DNA from: JAAYGT01 sp050252075
Lineage (GTDB): Bacteria > Pseudomonadota > Gammaproteobacteria > Burkholderiales > Burkholderiaceae_B
Assembly: GCA_050252075.1 (NCBI GenBank)
Contig: JBFWLP010000052.1
Coordinates: 1 to 23,225 of the forward strand
DNA length: 23,225 bases
Reading direction: 5' to 3'
Below the pieces are notes generated by a model, which was not told where the DNA came from, searched no databases, and saw only the letters and a list, made by a program, of their open reading frames with translations. Made by a program: the position numbers and the translations under genes. Each line of letters opens with the position of its first letter. Positions within the stretch are counted from its first letter, which is position 1. Of this stretch, positions 1-7,859 are shown in pieces.

Positions 1-1
1 T

Positions 2-640
2 GCCATCGTGGGGGCCAGTGTGCCCATCGCGCTGGGCAGTGCGATCGCCCATCAGAACCGCAAGACCGATGCTGTGGCGGTGGCATTTTTCGGCGACGGT
101 GCCATGGCCGAAGGGGCACTGCACGAATCCCTGAATATGGCGTCGCTGTGGAAGCTGCCCCTGCTGTTTGTCTGCGAAAACAATGGCTGGGCCGAGTTCT
201 CGCCCACCCACAAGCAGTTTGTCGCCAAGCTCGAAGATCTATCCTCTGCGTTCAACATTCCTTATGTCAAAGTGAACGGCAATCATGTGCTCGACGTCAT
301 GCAGGCGGGCGAGACAGCCATTCAGGCCATACGCGCCGGTCAAGGACCTTATGTGCTGGAGTGCACCACGCACCGCTGGCGGGGTCATTACGAAGGGGAT
401 CCGCAGAAATATCGCGACGCCTACGAGCTTGAAACGCTGGGCGACCATGACCCGGTGGCCCTGTTCGAGCAGGTCATGCGCCAGAACGGTGTGGCACAGG
501 CCGATATCGACGCCGTCCGCACGGATATCGAAGCCCAGGTCGAGGCTTCCGTAGAGCGCGCCCGCCAGGGCACCGCGCCCAGTTGGGAAGGTGCGCGCAA
601 CGATGTATATGCAGCAACTATCGAGGTGAATCATGGCTGA
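2..640 (+). CDS. 2-oxoacid/acetoin dehydrogenase E1 component, alpha subunit (5'-truncated)
   Basis: This is the C-terminal part of a thiamine-diphosphate-dependent E1-alpha subunit (AcoA/PdhA family), which decarboxylates or cleaves the substrate and passes the acyl group to lipoyl-E2. The reading frame is open from base 2, so the start lies upstream; the GTG at base 8 is an internal valine in the conserved segment GASVPIALG. The ThDP/Mg motif is visible: GDG at bases 92-100, then the usual stretch of about 25 residues ending in ENN (NN at 179-184). Further on, the THRWRGHYEGDPQKYR segment is typical of the family. About 212 residues of an expected 320-330 are present. The stop overlaps the E1-beta start by 8 bases, which suggests translational coupling. 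The family is certain. Whether the substrate is acetoin, pyruvate or another 2-oxo compound cannot be told. Confidence 0.92.
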   Translation, partial: AIVGASVPIALGSAIAHQNRKTDAVAVAFFGDGAMAEGALHESLNMASLWKLPLLFVCENNGWAEFSPTHKQFVAKLEDLSSAFNIPYVKVNGNHVLDVMQAGETAIQAIRAGQGPYVLECTTHRWRGHYEGDPQKYRDAYELETLGDHDPVALFEQVMRQNGVAQADIDAVRTDIEAQVEASVERARQGTAPSWEGARNDVYAATIEVNHG

Positions 641-1607
641 GTTGCGTTTTGGCCAAGCTATCAATCGCGCGCTGGTCGAGTCCATGACCGACGATCCCGC
701 CGTCATGTTGATGGGCGAAGACATCGCCGCCGCCGGCGGGCCGTTCGGGGTAACGCGCGGCCTGCTGCAAAAGTTTGGCGAAGATCGGGTACGCGATACC
801 CCCATCTCCGAAATGGCCATGTCCACCGCCGCCGTAGGTGCCGCGCTTTCCGGCGTCAAACCGGTGCTGGAAATCATGTTCATGGATTTCATGACGCTGG
901 CCATGGATGCCCTGGTGAACCAGGCGGCCAAGGCCCGTTTCATGTTCGGCGGCCAAACGTCTGTGCCTATGGTGGTGCGTACCCCGCATGGCGGCGGTAT
1001 CAGCGCCGGTCCGCAGCACTCGCAATGCCTTGAGGTCTGGTTTGCCCATATTCCCGGGTTGAAGGTCGTGTGTCCGTCCAGCCCGGCCGATGCCTACGGG
1101 CTGCTGAAGGCCGCCATTGCGGATCCCGATCCCGTTGTATTTGTCGAGAACAAGGCCTTGTACGCCCTGAAAGGTCAGGTTCCCGACGAGCCGTTCTCAA
1201 TTCCGTTGGGCAAGGCCCATGTCGTGCGCGAAGGCACTGACGCCACGGTGGTGTCGTACGGTGCCATGGTGGCGCAGGCCGTGAAGGCCGCCGACCAGCT
1301 GGCCGAGCAAGGCGTGTCGGTCGAAGTGGTCGATCTGCGCAGCATTCAGCCATGGGACGAAGCGGCCGTGCTGCAATCATTGCGCAAAACGCATCGCTTG
1401 CTGATTGCCCACGAAGCCGTCGAGGCATTTGGCGTGGGTGCAGAAATCGCCGCCCGTATGGCCGATATCGGTTTCGACGAGCTGGATGCCCCCATTCTGC
1501 GTGTGGCAGCCCCGTTCGTGCCGGTGCCGTTTGCGCCATCGCTTGAAAAGCAATATCAGCCCGATGCCGGGCGCATTGTGGCCGCAGTCCAGAAACTCAT
1601 GGCGTAA
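633..1607 (+). CDS. 2-oxoacid/acetoin dehydrogenase E1 component, beta subunit
   Basis: This is the E1-beta partner (AcoB/PdhB family) that completes the ThDP active site in the E1 heterotetramer. It has 324 residues, the normal length for a full-length protein. The N-terminal pyrimidine-binding domain carries MGEDIAAAGG (27-36) and DTPISEMAM, in which Glu60 is in the position of the conserved Glu that contacts the ThDP aminopyrimidine. HGGGISAGPQHSQ around residues 119-131 is a hallmark of the subunit. The C-terminal transketolase-C-like domain includes VVDLRSIQPWDEAAV. The ATG lies 8 bases inside the preceding gene, so the two subunits are probably made in equal amounts. An enoyl-CoA hydratase gene sits between this gene and the E2 gene, which is unlike a standard aco or pdh operon. 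Confidence 0.93.
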   Translation: MAELRFGQAINRALVESMTDDPAVMLMGEDIAAAGGPFGVTRGLLQKFGEDRVRDTPISEMAMSTAAVGAALSGVKPVLEIMFMDFMTLAMDALVNQAAKARFMFGGQTSVPMVVRTPHGGGISAGPQHSQCLEVWFAHIPGLKVVCPSSPADAYGLLKAAIADPDPVVFVENKALYALKGQVPDEPFSIPLGKAHVVREGTDATVVSYGAMVAQAVKAADQLAEQGVSVEVVDLRSIQPWDEAAVLQSLRKTHRLLIAHEAVEAFGVGAEIAARMADIGFDELDAPILRVAAPFVPVPFAPSLEKQYQPDAGRIVAAVQKLMA

Positions 1608-1654
1608 TGCCAACGCGTATAAGCCGAATTTAACTTTTGCTGGTGGAGATCCCT

Positions 1655-2440
1655 ATGAGCGAACCCGTTGTTTTGAAAGAAGTGCGTGGCCATGTCGGTA
1701 TCCTGACTGTCAACCGTCCCAAAGTGCATAACGCGCTCAGCTCCGAAACCCTGCTGGCGCTGGAGCAAGCCTTTATCGACCTGGAAAACGATCCGCAGGC
1801 GCACGTTATTGTCATTACCGGCGCGGGCGAGAAGTCCTTCATTGCCGGGGGCGATCTTGCCGAAATGGAGCACCGCCAGGGGCTGGCGCATTACTTCGAG
1901 TTCGCCGAGGACATTCATCGTGTGTTCCGCCGCATCGAAGAGTCGGACAAACCCACCATTGCAGCGGTCAACGGATGGGCGCTGGGAGGGGGCACAGAAC
2001 TGTTGTTGTGCACCGATATCCGTATTCTGGCCGACAACGCCGTGCTGGCCCTGCCCGAAATTACCCTGGGCTTGTTCCCCGGTGCGGGCGGCACGCAGCG
2101 CGCCATTCGCCAGTTGGCGCCTTGCGTGGCGCGCGAGCTTATGTTTGTCGGCGACCGTATTTCGGCCGACGAGGCCGTGCGTATCGGGCTGGCCAACAAG
2201 GTTGTACCGAATGCCGACCTTATGGGCACAACCATGGCCATGGCCGAAAAAATCGCGGCAAAGTCGCCGCTGGTGCTCAAGCTCATGAAGCGCACCCTGA
2301 TTGACGGGGCGGAAATGCCCTTGCGCAGCGCTTTGGCACACGAGCAGGCCATGGTAAGCCTGGTGTTTGATACGCAGGATGCTCACGAAGGTATCCAGGC
2401 CTTTTTACAGAAGCGTGCTGCGAAATTTAGCGGAACGTGA
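1655..2440 (+). CDS. enoyl-CoA hydratase/isomerase (crotonase family)
   Basis: This 261-residue crotonase-fold protein probably hydrates a 2-enoyl-CoA to the 3-hydroxyacyl-CoA. The oxyanion-hole segments are SFIAGGDLAEM (61-71) and ALGGGTELLLCTDIR (109-123). Both glutamates used by true hydratases are present: Glu115 in GGGTEL and Glu135 in LPEITLG, 20 residues apart as in rat mitochondrial hydratase (Glu144/Glu164). GAGGTQR follows as expected. The ATG at 1655 is chosen because GGTGGAG (1642-1648) stands 6 bases upstream; an in-frame TTG at 1637 has no such site. The gene lies between E1-beta and E2 and ends 3 bases before the E2 start, so it belongs to the same transcript. The acyl chain specificity is unknown. 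Confidence 0.9.
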   Translation: MSEPVVLKEVRGHVGILTVNRPKVHNALSSETLLALEQAFIDLENDPQAHVIVITGAGEKSFIAGGDLAEMEHRQGLAHYFEFAEDIHRVFRRIEESDKPTIAAVNGWALGGGTELLLCTDIRILADNAVLALPEITLGLFPGAGGTQRAIRQLAPCVARELMFVGDRISADEAVRIGLANKVVPNADLMGTTMAMAEKIAAKSPLVLKLMKRTLIDGAEMPLRSALAHEQAMVSLVFDTQDAHEGIQAFLQKRAAKFSGT

Positions 2441-2443
2441 TCC

Positions 2444-3715
2444 ATGGCTGATCGAAACGACATACTGATGCCCAAGCTGGGCCTGACGATGACCGAGGGC
2501 ATGCTGGCCGAATGGGCCGTGGCTCCCGGTGACACGTTAAAGGCCGGCGACCTGATGTTCGTGGTCGAAACAGACAAGGTTGCCACCGAAATCATGGCGC
2601 CTTCCGATGGCCGGCTGATCGACATTCTGGTTGCCCAGGGCGAAACCGTCCCGGTGGGTGCCGTGGTGGCCCGCTGGACCGGCGCGGGGCAGCCGGCCGG
2701 AGACAACGACGCCGAACCGGCGCCGTCCGGCGACGCAACCCCAGCCCCAACCCCAGCGCCGGAGTCGGCTTCGGCAACGCAGCCGCAACCACCGCAAGCC
2801 CAACCGCAACCACCGGCCGGCGGCCGGGTGGTGGCCACACCGCTTGCCCGCCGTCTGGCGCACGAGGCCGGGCTGTCGCTGCCGTCTGTGGCGGGCACCG
2901 GCCCGCGCGGGCGCATCAAGGCCGCCGATGTACGCCAGGCACTGGCGGCAGGCGCTTCGCCTTCTGTCTCGTCGGCGGCTGTTGCGCCGTCTGCAGGATC
3001 GGGTGGCGCTGGCGCAGCGGTGGAAGGAACCCGCGTGCCTGCCGGTGGCTTGGTGCAGGCGATGGCGCGCCGCATGGTGCAGGCCAAGCAGGATGTCCCC
3101 CATTTTTATCTGTCGACCGAAGCCGAGGTCTCCGAGCTGCTGGCATTGCGCGAGCGCATGAACAGTGACCCCCAGGCCGCCAAGCTTACGGTCAATCATT
3201 TCATCCTGGCTGCGGTGGCGCATGCGCTGGCGCAGTGCCCCTGGCAGAACCGGATCTGGGCTGATAACGGCATTACGGCGTTCGATACGCTGGATGTCGG
3301 CATGGCGGTATCCACGGAAAAAGGCCTGATGGCACCGGTGCTGCGCGGGTTAAGCGGCGCGGGTCTGGACACGATTGCGCTGCGGTCCCGCGCACTGATC
3401 GAGCGGGTGCGTAACGGCCAGGCCCGGCACGACGATCTGACCGGCGGCGCCATTACGGTGTCCAACGCGGGCATGTTCAACGTGACCTACATGACGCCCA
3501 TTATCAATCCGCCGCAGTCCGCCATTCTTGGGGTGGGCAGTGTGCGTTCGGTATTCCGGCCCGATGACGCCGGCCAACCTGTTGTACGGCGGGAAATGGG
3601 CCTGGTGCTGGCCTGCGACCACCGTTTGCATGACGGCACCAGCGGCTTGAAGTTTTTGAACACAGTGGTCGACCTTTTGCAGGACCCCTACCGGTTGTTG
3701 CGTTCGCTTCCCTGA
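2444..3715 (+). CDS. dihydrolipoamide acyltransferase, E2 component of 2-oxoacid dehydrogenase complex
   Basis: This 423-residue E2 core protein carries the acyl group on a swinging lipoyl arm and transfers it to CoA. The N-terminal lipoyl domain (about 5-80) has ETDKVATE with Lys45 as the lipoylation site. A Pro/Ala/Gln-rich flexible linker follows (about 85-126). The peripheral-subunit-binding domain (about 128-168) contains TPLARRLAHEAG and GTGPRGRIKAADV. The catalytic domain runs from about 190 to the end, with DHRLHDGTSG giving the acyltransferase His393 and Asp397. There is a single lipoyl domain. The E3 partner is encoded about 7.6 kb downstream at 11280 in the same apparent operon. 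The acyl specificity could be acetyl, as in acetoin dehydrogenase, or branched-chain; sequence inspection does not settle it. Confidence 0.93.
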   Translation: MADRNDILMPKLGLTMTEGMLAEWAVAPGDTLKAGDLMFVVETDKVATEIMAPSDGRLIDILVAQGETVPVGAVVARWTGAGQPAGDNDAEPAPSGDATPAPTPAPESASATQPQPPQAQPQPPAGGRVVATPLARRLAHEAGLSLPSVAGTGPRGRIKAADVRQALAAGASPSVSSAAVAPSAGSGGAGAAVEGTRVPAGGLVQAMARRMVQAKQDVPHFYLSTEAEVSELLALRERMNSDPQAAKLTVNHFILAAVAHALAQCPWQNRIWADNGITAFDTLDVGMAVSTEKGLMAPVLRGLSGAGLDTIALRSRALIERVRNGQARHDDLTGGAITVSNAGMFNVTYMTPIINPPQSAILGVGSVRSVFRPDDAGQPVVRREMGLVLACDHRLHDGTSGLKFLNTVVDLLQDPYRLLRSLP

Positions 3716-3740
3716 GCAAAATTACATTGAGGCATTATTC

Positions 3741-4913
3741 ATGGACTTTCACATGAGCGATGAGCAAAAGCTCATCATTGATACGGCAAGTAAAGTCGGC
3801 CGCGAGTTCGGTCTGGAGTACTGGTCGAAAAAAGACGAGCAGAAGGCATTCCCCCACGAGTGCTGGCAGGCCATTTGCGATGCCGGTCTGGCCGGGGCGG
3901 CACTTCCGGAAGAGTACGGCGGCGCCAACCTGGGGATGACCGAGGTTGCCCTTATTGTGGAAGAGCTGGCTGCCGGCGGCGGCGGGGCGACACTGGGTCA
4001 GTTGTTCATGATCAACCCCATCTTCGGCGGCGTTTCGGTCTCGAAATTCGGCACCCCGGAAATGAAGGAGTCCATGCTGCCCGATCTGATCAACGGCAAG
4101 CTGAACTTCTGTATGGCTCTTACCGAGCCTGACAGCGGCACCAACACGCTGGCCTTGAAAAGCTTTGCCCGCGAAGATGGCGATGGCTGGCGGCTGAACG
4201 GGCGCAAAATCTGGATCACCGCCGTCGATTCGGCGCAGAAAATGCTGGTTATTGCGCGAACCAAGCGCCCGGAAGAGGTCGCCCGACCCTCCGAAGGCAT
4301 TTCCATGTTCATTATCGACGTCGAGCGTGAAGGCCTGAACTACACGCCGATCGATAAAGTAGGTACACGCACCCTGAGCTCGTGTTCCGTGTTCTTCGAC
4401 GACGTGCGTATCGAGAAGCACGAGCTGGTGGGAACCTTGCACAACGGTTTTCGCGAATTGCTCGATGTGCTGAATACCGAGCGTATTGTCACAACGGCAT
4501 GCATGGTGGGTGCGGGGCGTCTGGCTATGGAACTGGGGCTGAAATACGCCTCCGAACGCAAGGTGTTCGGCGACCGCGTCATCGGGTCGTACCAGGGCTT
4601 GCAGTTCCCCATGGCGCAGGCGCATGCCGAGTTGCAGTGCGCCAAGCTCATGAACCTGAAAGCGGCCTGGCTATGCGACCAGGGGCTGCCGTACGGTTCG
4701 GAAGCCAATGTGGCAAAACTTATCGGTTCTCAAGCCGCCACTCATGCGATTGAGCGTAGTATGCAAGCCATGGGCGGCATGGGCTATTCCAAGGAATACC
4801 ACGTCGAGCGTCTGTGGCGCGACGCACGCCTGTTCAAGTTCGCACCGGTTTCCGAAGAAATGGTGTTGAACTACATTGCTGTACACGATCTGGGCATGGC
4901 CAAATCGTACTAG
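3741..4913 (+). CDS. acyl-CoA dehydrogenase family protein
   Basis: This 390-residue FAD-dependent acyl-CoA dehydrogenase should introduce a 2,3-double bond and pass electrons to ETF. Family hallmarks are ALTEPDSGTNTLALKSFA (126-143), RKIWITAV (155-162), ASERKVFGDRVIGSYQGLQF (270-289) and QAMGGMGYSKEYHVERLWRDAR (342-363). The loop that normally carries the catalytic glutamate (YEGT in medium-chain enzymes) reads FAPVSEEM here, placing Pro369 at that position. Glu247 in LNTERIV lies where isovaleryl-CoA and long-chain dehydrogenases have their catalytic base, so it is the likely base. GAGG (3729-3732) is the ribosome site, 8 bases before the ATG. It probably feeds the enoyl-CoA hydratase of the same operon. 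Confidence 0.91.
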   Translation: MDFHMSDEQKLIIDTASKVGREFGLEYWSKKDEQKAFPHECWQAICDAGLAGAALPEEYGGANLGMTEVALIVEELAAGGGGATLGQLFMINPIFGGVSVSKFGTPEMKESMLPDLINGKLNFCMALTEPDSGTNTLALKSFAREDGDGWRLNGRKIWITAVDSAQKMLVIARTKRPEEVARPSEGISMFIIDVEREGLNYTPIDKVGTRTLSSCSVFFDDVRIEKHELVGTLHNGFRELLDVLNTERIVTTACMVGAGRLAMELGLKYASERKVFGDRVIGSYQGLQFPMAQAHAELQCAKLMNLKAAWLCDQGLPYGSEANVAKLIGSQAATHAIERSMQAMGGMGYSKEYHVERLWRDARLFKFAPVSEEMVLNYIAVHDLGMAKSY

Positions 4914-4956
4914 GCAGGCCCACGCGCATGAACCATAATTGCGGAGACAAGCAACC

Positions 4957-6459
4957 ATGATGAATCTAAGCGCCGGCGTGGCTTTCCACCAGCGACGCAC
5001 ACCCAACAAGACGGCCATTATCTACAACGATGCCGCCATCAGCTATGCCCAGTTTCATGAGCGCATCATGCAAATGGCGGGCTATCTGCAGGCACGCGGC
5101 ATCCGCCAGGGCGATGTCGTTGCCCTGTTCATGAAGAACAGTCCGGCTTTTCTGGAAATTGCGTTCGCGGCCAGCGCCATTGGTGCGATCTTTCTGCCGA
5201 TCAATTACCGTTTGTCGCCTGCGGAAGCGGAATTCATTCTGGGTGACTCCACCAGCAAGCTGCTGTTTGTCGATGAAGAGTTTGACGCGGTTGCCGCCTT
5301 GCCGTTCGACCACGTTGTGGTCACGGCGGCGGGGCAGACCGACAGTCGTGCGCTTCCGGGCGTGGCCGATGCGCCGACGGGCCAGGTGTGCGTTACCCGG
5401 CCCGACGATCTGGCCCGCCTGATGTACACGTCGGGAACCACGTCGCATCCCAAGGGCGTTATGCACACCTACGGGAATATGCACTGGAAATCCGTCGACC
5501 ATATCATCGCGCTGGGCCTGAGTGCCCACGATGTGCTGCTCACGGTGGGGCCGCTTTATCACGTGGGAGCCTTCGATCTTCCCGGTGTTGCCGTGCTGGA
5601 AATGGGCGGTACCCTGTGTGTCCTGCGCGAGTTTGATCCGGTGCAGGTTCTGGCATCCATCCAGAAGCATCGCATCACCTGCGGCTGGATGGCCCCCGTC
5701 ATGCTCAGCCGTGTGCTGGCCGTACCCAATGCGGCCGACTTCGATGTGTCCACATTCCGCTGGTGCATTGCCGGCGGGGAAAAGACACCCGAAACCCGTA
5801 TCCGCGACTTCACCCGGGTGTTTACGCACGGCCGCTTTATCGACGGCTTTGGCATGACCGAAACGTGCAGCGGCGACACGTTAATGGAGTCCGGCATGGA
5901 ACTGGTGAAAATCGGATCCACCGGACGCGCGCTGGCCCATGTGGAAATTCGCATCGCCGACGAGCAAGGCAACACGCTGCCTCCCGGCACACTGGGGGAA
6001 ATTTGCATTCGCGGCCCCAAGGTGACCAAGGGCTACTGGAACGCGCCCCAGAAAACCGCCGAGAGCTTTTTCGGCGACTGGCTGCGCAGCGGCGACGTCG
6101 GTTATCTGGATGAAGACGGCTTTCTCTTCCTGACCGACCGCAGCAAGGACATGATTCTCACTGGCGCCGAGAACGTGGCCTCGCTTGAAGTGGAAAACGT
6201 CATTTACAAGCTTCCCCAGGTCGCCGAAGTGGCGGTCATCGGTGTGCCCGATGAAAAATGGGGTGAACGCATTGTGGCGGTGGCTGTGCTTGTCGAGGGG
6301 GAATCGCTCACGCTCGATCAGCTGGACCAGCACTGCCGCAAATTCCTGGCGGGCTTCAAGGTGCCGCGCGAACTACGTGTCGTGGATGCCTTGCCGCGTA
6401 ACCCGTCCGGCAAAGTGTTAAAGCGCGTGATCCGCGATGATCTGCGCACAAAAGTCTAG
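4957..6459 (+). CDS. AMP-dependent acyl-CoA synthetase/ligase
   Basis: This 500-residue ANL-superfamily adenylate-forming enzyme activates a carboxylic acid through an acyl-adenylate to its CoA thioester. The phosphate-binding A3 loop is YTSGTTSHPKG (157-167). The aromatic-box region includes DGFGMTETCSG, and the A7/A8 region contains LRSGDVGYLDEDGFLFLTDR. The C-terminal A10 motif is NPSGKVLKR with Lys486 as the catalytic lysine. GCGGAGA (4941-4947) supports the ATG at 4957; the open frame extends to a TTG at 4939 that overlaps the ribosome site. It is the last gene before the importer genes and would supply the CoA ester for the dehydrogenase and hydratase upstream. The substrate could be a short or medium fatty, cyclic or aryl acid. 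Confidence 0.91.
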   Translation: MMNLSAGVAFHQRRTPNKTAIIYNDAAISYAQFHERIMQMAGYLQARGIRQGDVVALFMKNSPAFLEIAFAASAIGAIFLPINYRLSPAEAEFILGDSTSKLLFVDEEFDAVAALPFDHVVVTAAGQTDSRALPGVADAPTGQVCVTRPDDLARLMYTSGTTSHPKGVMHTYGNMHWKSVDHIIALGLSAHDVLLTVGPLYHVGAFDLPGVAVLEMGGTLCVLREFDPVQVLASIQKHRITCGWMAPVMLSRVLAVPNAADFDVSTFRWCIAGGEKTPETRIRDFTRVFTHGRFIDGFGMTETCSGDTLMESGMELVKIGSTGRALAHVEIRIADEQGNTLPPGTLGEICIRGPKVTKGYWNAPQKTAESFFGDWLRSGDVGYLDEDGFLFLTDRSKDMILTGAENVASLEVENVIYKLPQVAEVAVIGVPDEKWGERIVAVAVLVEGESLTLDQLDQHCRKFLAGFKVPRELRVVDALPRNPSGKVLKRVIRDDLRTKV

Positions 6460-6466
6460 TTTTTTC

Positions 6467-6492
6467 GTGCCGCAGTTTACCCATTGCGGCAC
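6467..6492 (+). terminator. hairpin after acyl-CoA synthetase gene, weak terminator or attenuator
   Basis: GTGCCGCA (6467-6474) and TGCGGCAC (6485-6492) form a perfect 8-bp stem with a 10-base loop, starting 8 bases after the stop codon. Only three T residues follow, so complete termination is doubtful. The roughly 60 bases from here to the next gene may carry a promoter for the transporter genes, but no clear -35/-10 pair was seen. Confidence 0.4.
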
Positions 6493-6554
6493 TTTCCGTA
6501 GTAATGCAGTTTTTTTGGGTGATGAAGAAATTCATTTCATAACGAGGAGTCAAC

Positions 6555-7769
6555 ATGTCACGTTTTGTACTCAGTAAAAAGTTCATGGCACTTGCCATGT
6601 CCGCCTCGCTGTTTGGCGCGGCCCCGGTCCTGGCTCAGGAAACCATCAAGATCGGTATGACCTCGGCGCTGACCGGGCCGTACAACGAATTCGGCGAAGG
6701 TAACCGCCGTGCGGTGGAGCTGGCCGTGGAGCAGTGGAATGCCAAGGGCGGCATCAATGGCAAGAAAATTGAAATTGCCTATATGCTTGACGACCAGCTG
6801 AACCCCGACCGGGCTGTTCAGAACATGCGCCGCATTCTGGACGACAAGAGCGTTGTCGGTATCATCGGGCCGGCCGGCAGCGGTCCCACGCTGGCGGTTC
6901 TGGATATGGCCGTTGCTGATGGCCGTCCGTACATGAACCCCATTGCACAGACGCCGCTCATTACCTACCCCGACAAGGTCACCGGCAAGAATCCTCGCAA
7001 GAACGTCTTCTCGTTTGCACTGCAAAACGACGTTGAGGCCGTCGCCATGGGCCAGTACCTGGCGAAAAACTTCAAGCGTGTGGGCATTATTCACGAAAGT
7101 ACCGCCTACGGTGTGACCGGTGTCGATTACCTGACGGCTTCCATTCTGGAAAACGGCGGCCAGAAGCCTGTGGCGGTTGACTCCTACAACCAGGGTGCCC
7201 AGGACATGACCGCCCAGGTGGCCCGTTTGAACCGCGCCAACGTTGACGCCATTGCCGCTATCGGTCTGGGCAAGGATCTGGCTGTCCTGCGTCGCACGAT
7301 GGCTCGCCTGAAAGTGGATGTGCCGCTGGTGGCGTCCAATGGCGCGTTGGGTCAGCCCTACCAGGAAGGTGCGGGTGAACTGACCGTGGGCACACTGGGC
7401 ACCATGATCGGTGCGTTCGGCAAACCCATGCGTGCTGAAACTGCCGCCTTTGCCGAAGCCTACAAAGCGAAATACGGCACCGACCGCTGGTGGGGCAACG
7501 ATCCCGAAGCGCCCCAGCTGTTCATGGCGATTTCGGTTTCCAACGGTTTTGACGCTGCCAACATTTTGTTTGAAGGCATCAAGCGCGCGAACTCGACTGA
7601 TCCCGACAAGATCATCGCCGCTATCGAAACCATCAAAGACTACCCGCTGGTCAACGGTGTGTACACCTTCACGAAAGACCGCCACCACGGCCTGGATCCC
7701 GATTCAGTCAAGGTCTTTGAATACGTGAAGCAAGGCGACAAGGTCAAGCTGCAGCCGCTCGCCAACTAA
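6555..7769 (+). CDS. ABC transporter substrate-binding protein, branched-chain amino acid (HAAT/LivK) type
   Basis: This 404-residue periplasmic type-I binding protein delivers the ligand to the Liv-type permease encoded next. The signal peptide is clear: basic SKK at 7-9, a hydrophobic stretch, and a likely signal peptidase I site after Ala27 (PVLA/QE). There is no lipobox cysteine. The mature protein starts IKIGMTSALTGPYNEFGEG, and the first-lobe motif NAKGGINGKKIE is typical of the family. GAGGAG (6544-6549) lies 5 bases before the ATG. Family members bind leucine, but also benzoates, phenylpropenoids, short amides and urea. In a CoA-linked acid catabolic operon, an organic acid ligand is more likely than an amino acid; this is inference. 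Confidence 0.9.
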   Translation: MSRFVLSKKFMALAMSASLFGAAPVLAQETIKIGMTSALTGPYNEFGEGNRRAVELAVEQWNAKGGINGKKIEIAYMLDDQLNPDRAVQNMRRILDDKSVVGIIGPAGSGPTLAVLDMAVADGRPYMNPIAQTPLITYPDKVTGKNPRKNVFSFALQNDVEAVAMGQYLAKNFKRVGIIHESTAYGVTGVDYLTASILENGGQKPVAVDSYNQGAQDMTAQVARLNRANVDAIAAIGLGKDLAVLRRTMARLKVDVPLVASNGALGQPYQEGAGELTVGTLGTMIGAFGKPMRAETAAFAEAYKAKYGTDRWWGNDPEAPQLFMAISVSNGFDAANILFEGIKRANSTDPDKIIAAIETIKDYPLVNGVYTFTKDRHHGLDPDSVKVFEYVKQGDKVKLQPLAN

Positions 7770-7774
7770 TTATC

Positions 7775-7790
7775 GCTATCACCCGATAGC
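7775..7790 (+). promoter_or_regulatory. small intercistronic hairpin (first of two)
   Basis: GCTATC (7775-7780) and GATAGC (7785-7790) pair perfectly around an ACCC loop, immediately after the binding-protein stop codon. No U-tract follows. Together with the larger hairpin at 7800-7829 it could protect the 3' end of the binding-protein message. Confidence 0.4.
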
Positions 7791-7799
7791 TTACGGTCA

Positions 7800-7829
7800 G
7801 GCGGTGCCGCCCGCGGGGGAGGCACCGCC
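7800..7829 (+). promoter_or_regulatory. strong intercistronic hairpin between binding-protein and permease genes
   Basis: GGCGGTGCC (7800-7808) and GGCACCGCC (7821-7829) form a perfect 9-bp GC-rich stem with a 12-base loop. The following sequence is CAAACGG, not a T-run, so it is more likely an mRNA-stabilising or attenuating element than a full terminator. Such elements often raise the amount of a binding protein relative to its membrane partners. Confidence 0.55.
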
Positions 7830-7859
7830 CAAACGGTTTCCCGTTGTCATGGGGTAGTT

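Noticed and set aside
6558..7688. Antisense open frame opposite the ABC binding-protein gene
   Set aside because: The sense frame has a signal peptide, ribosome site and family motifs, while the antisense product is low-complexity with no motif.
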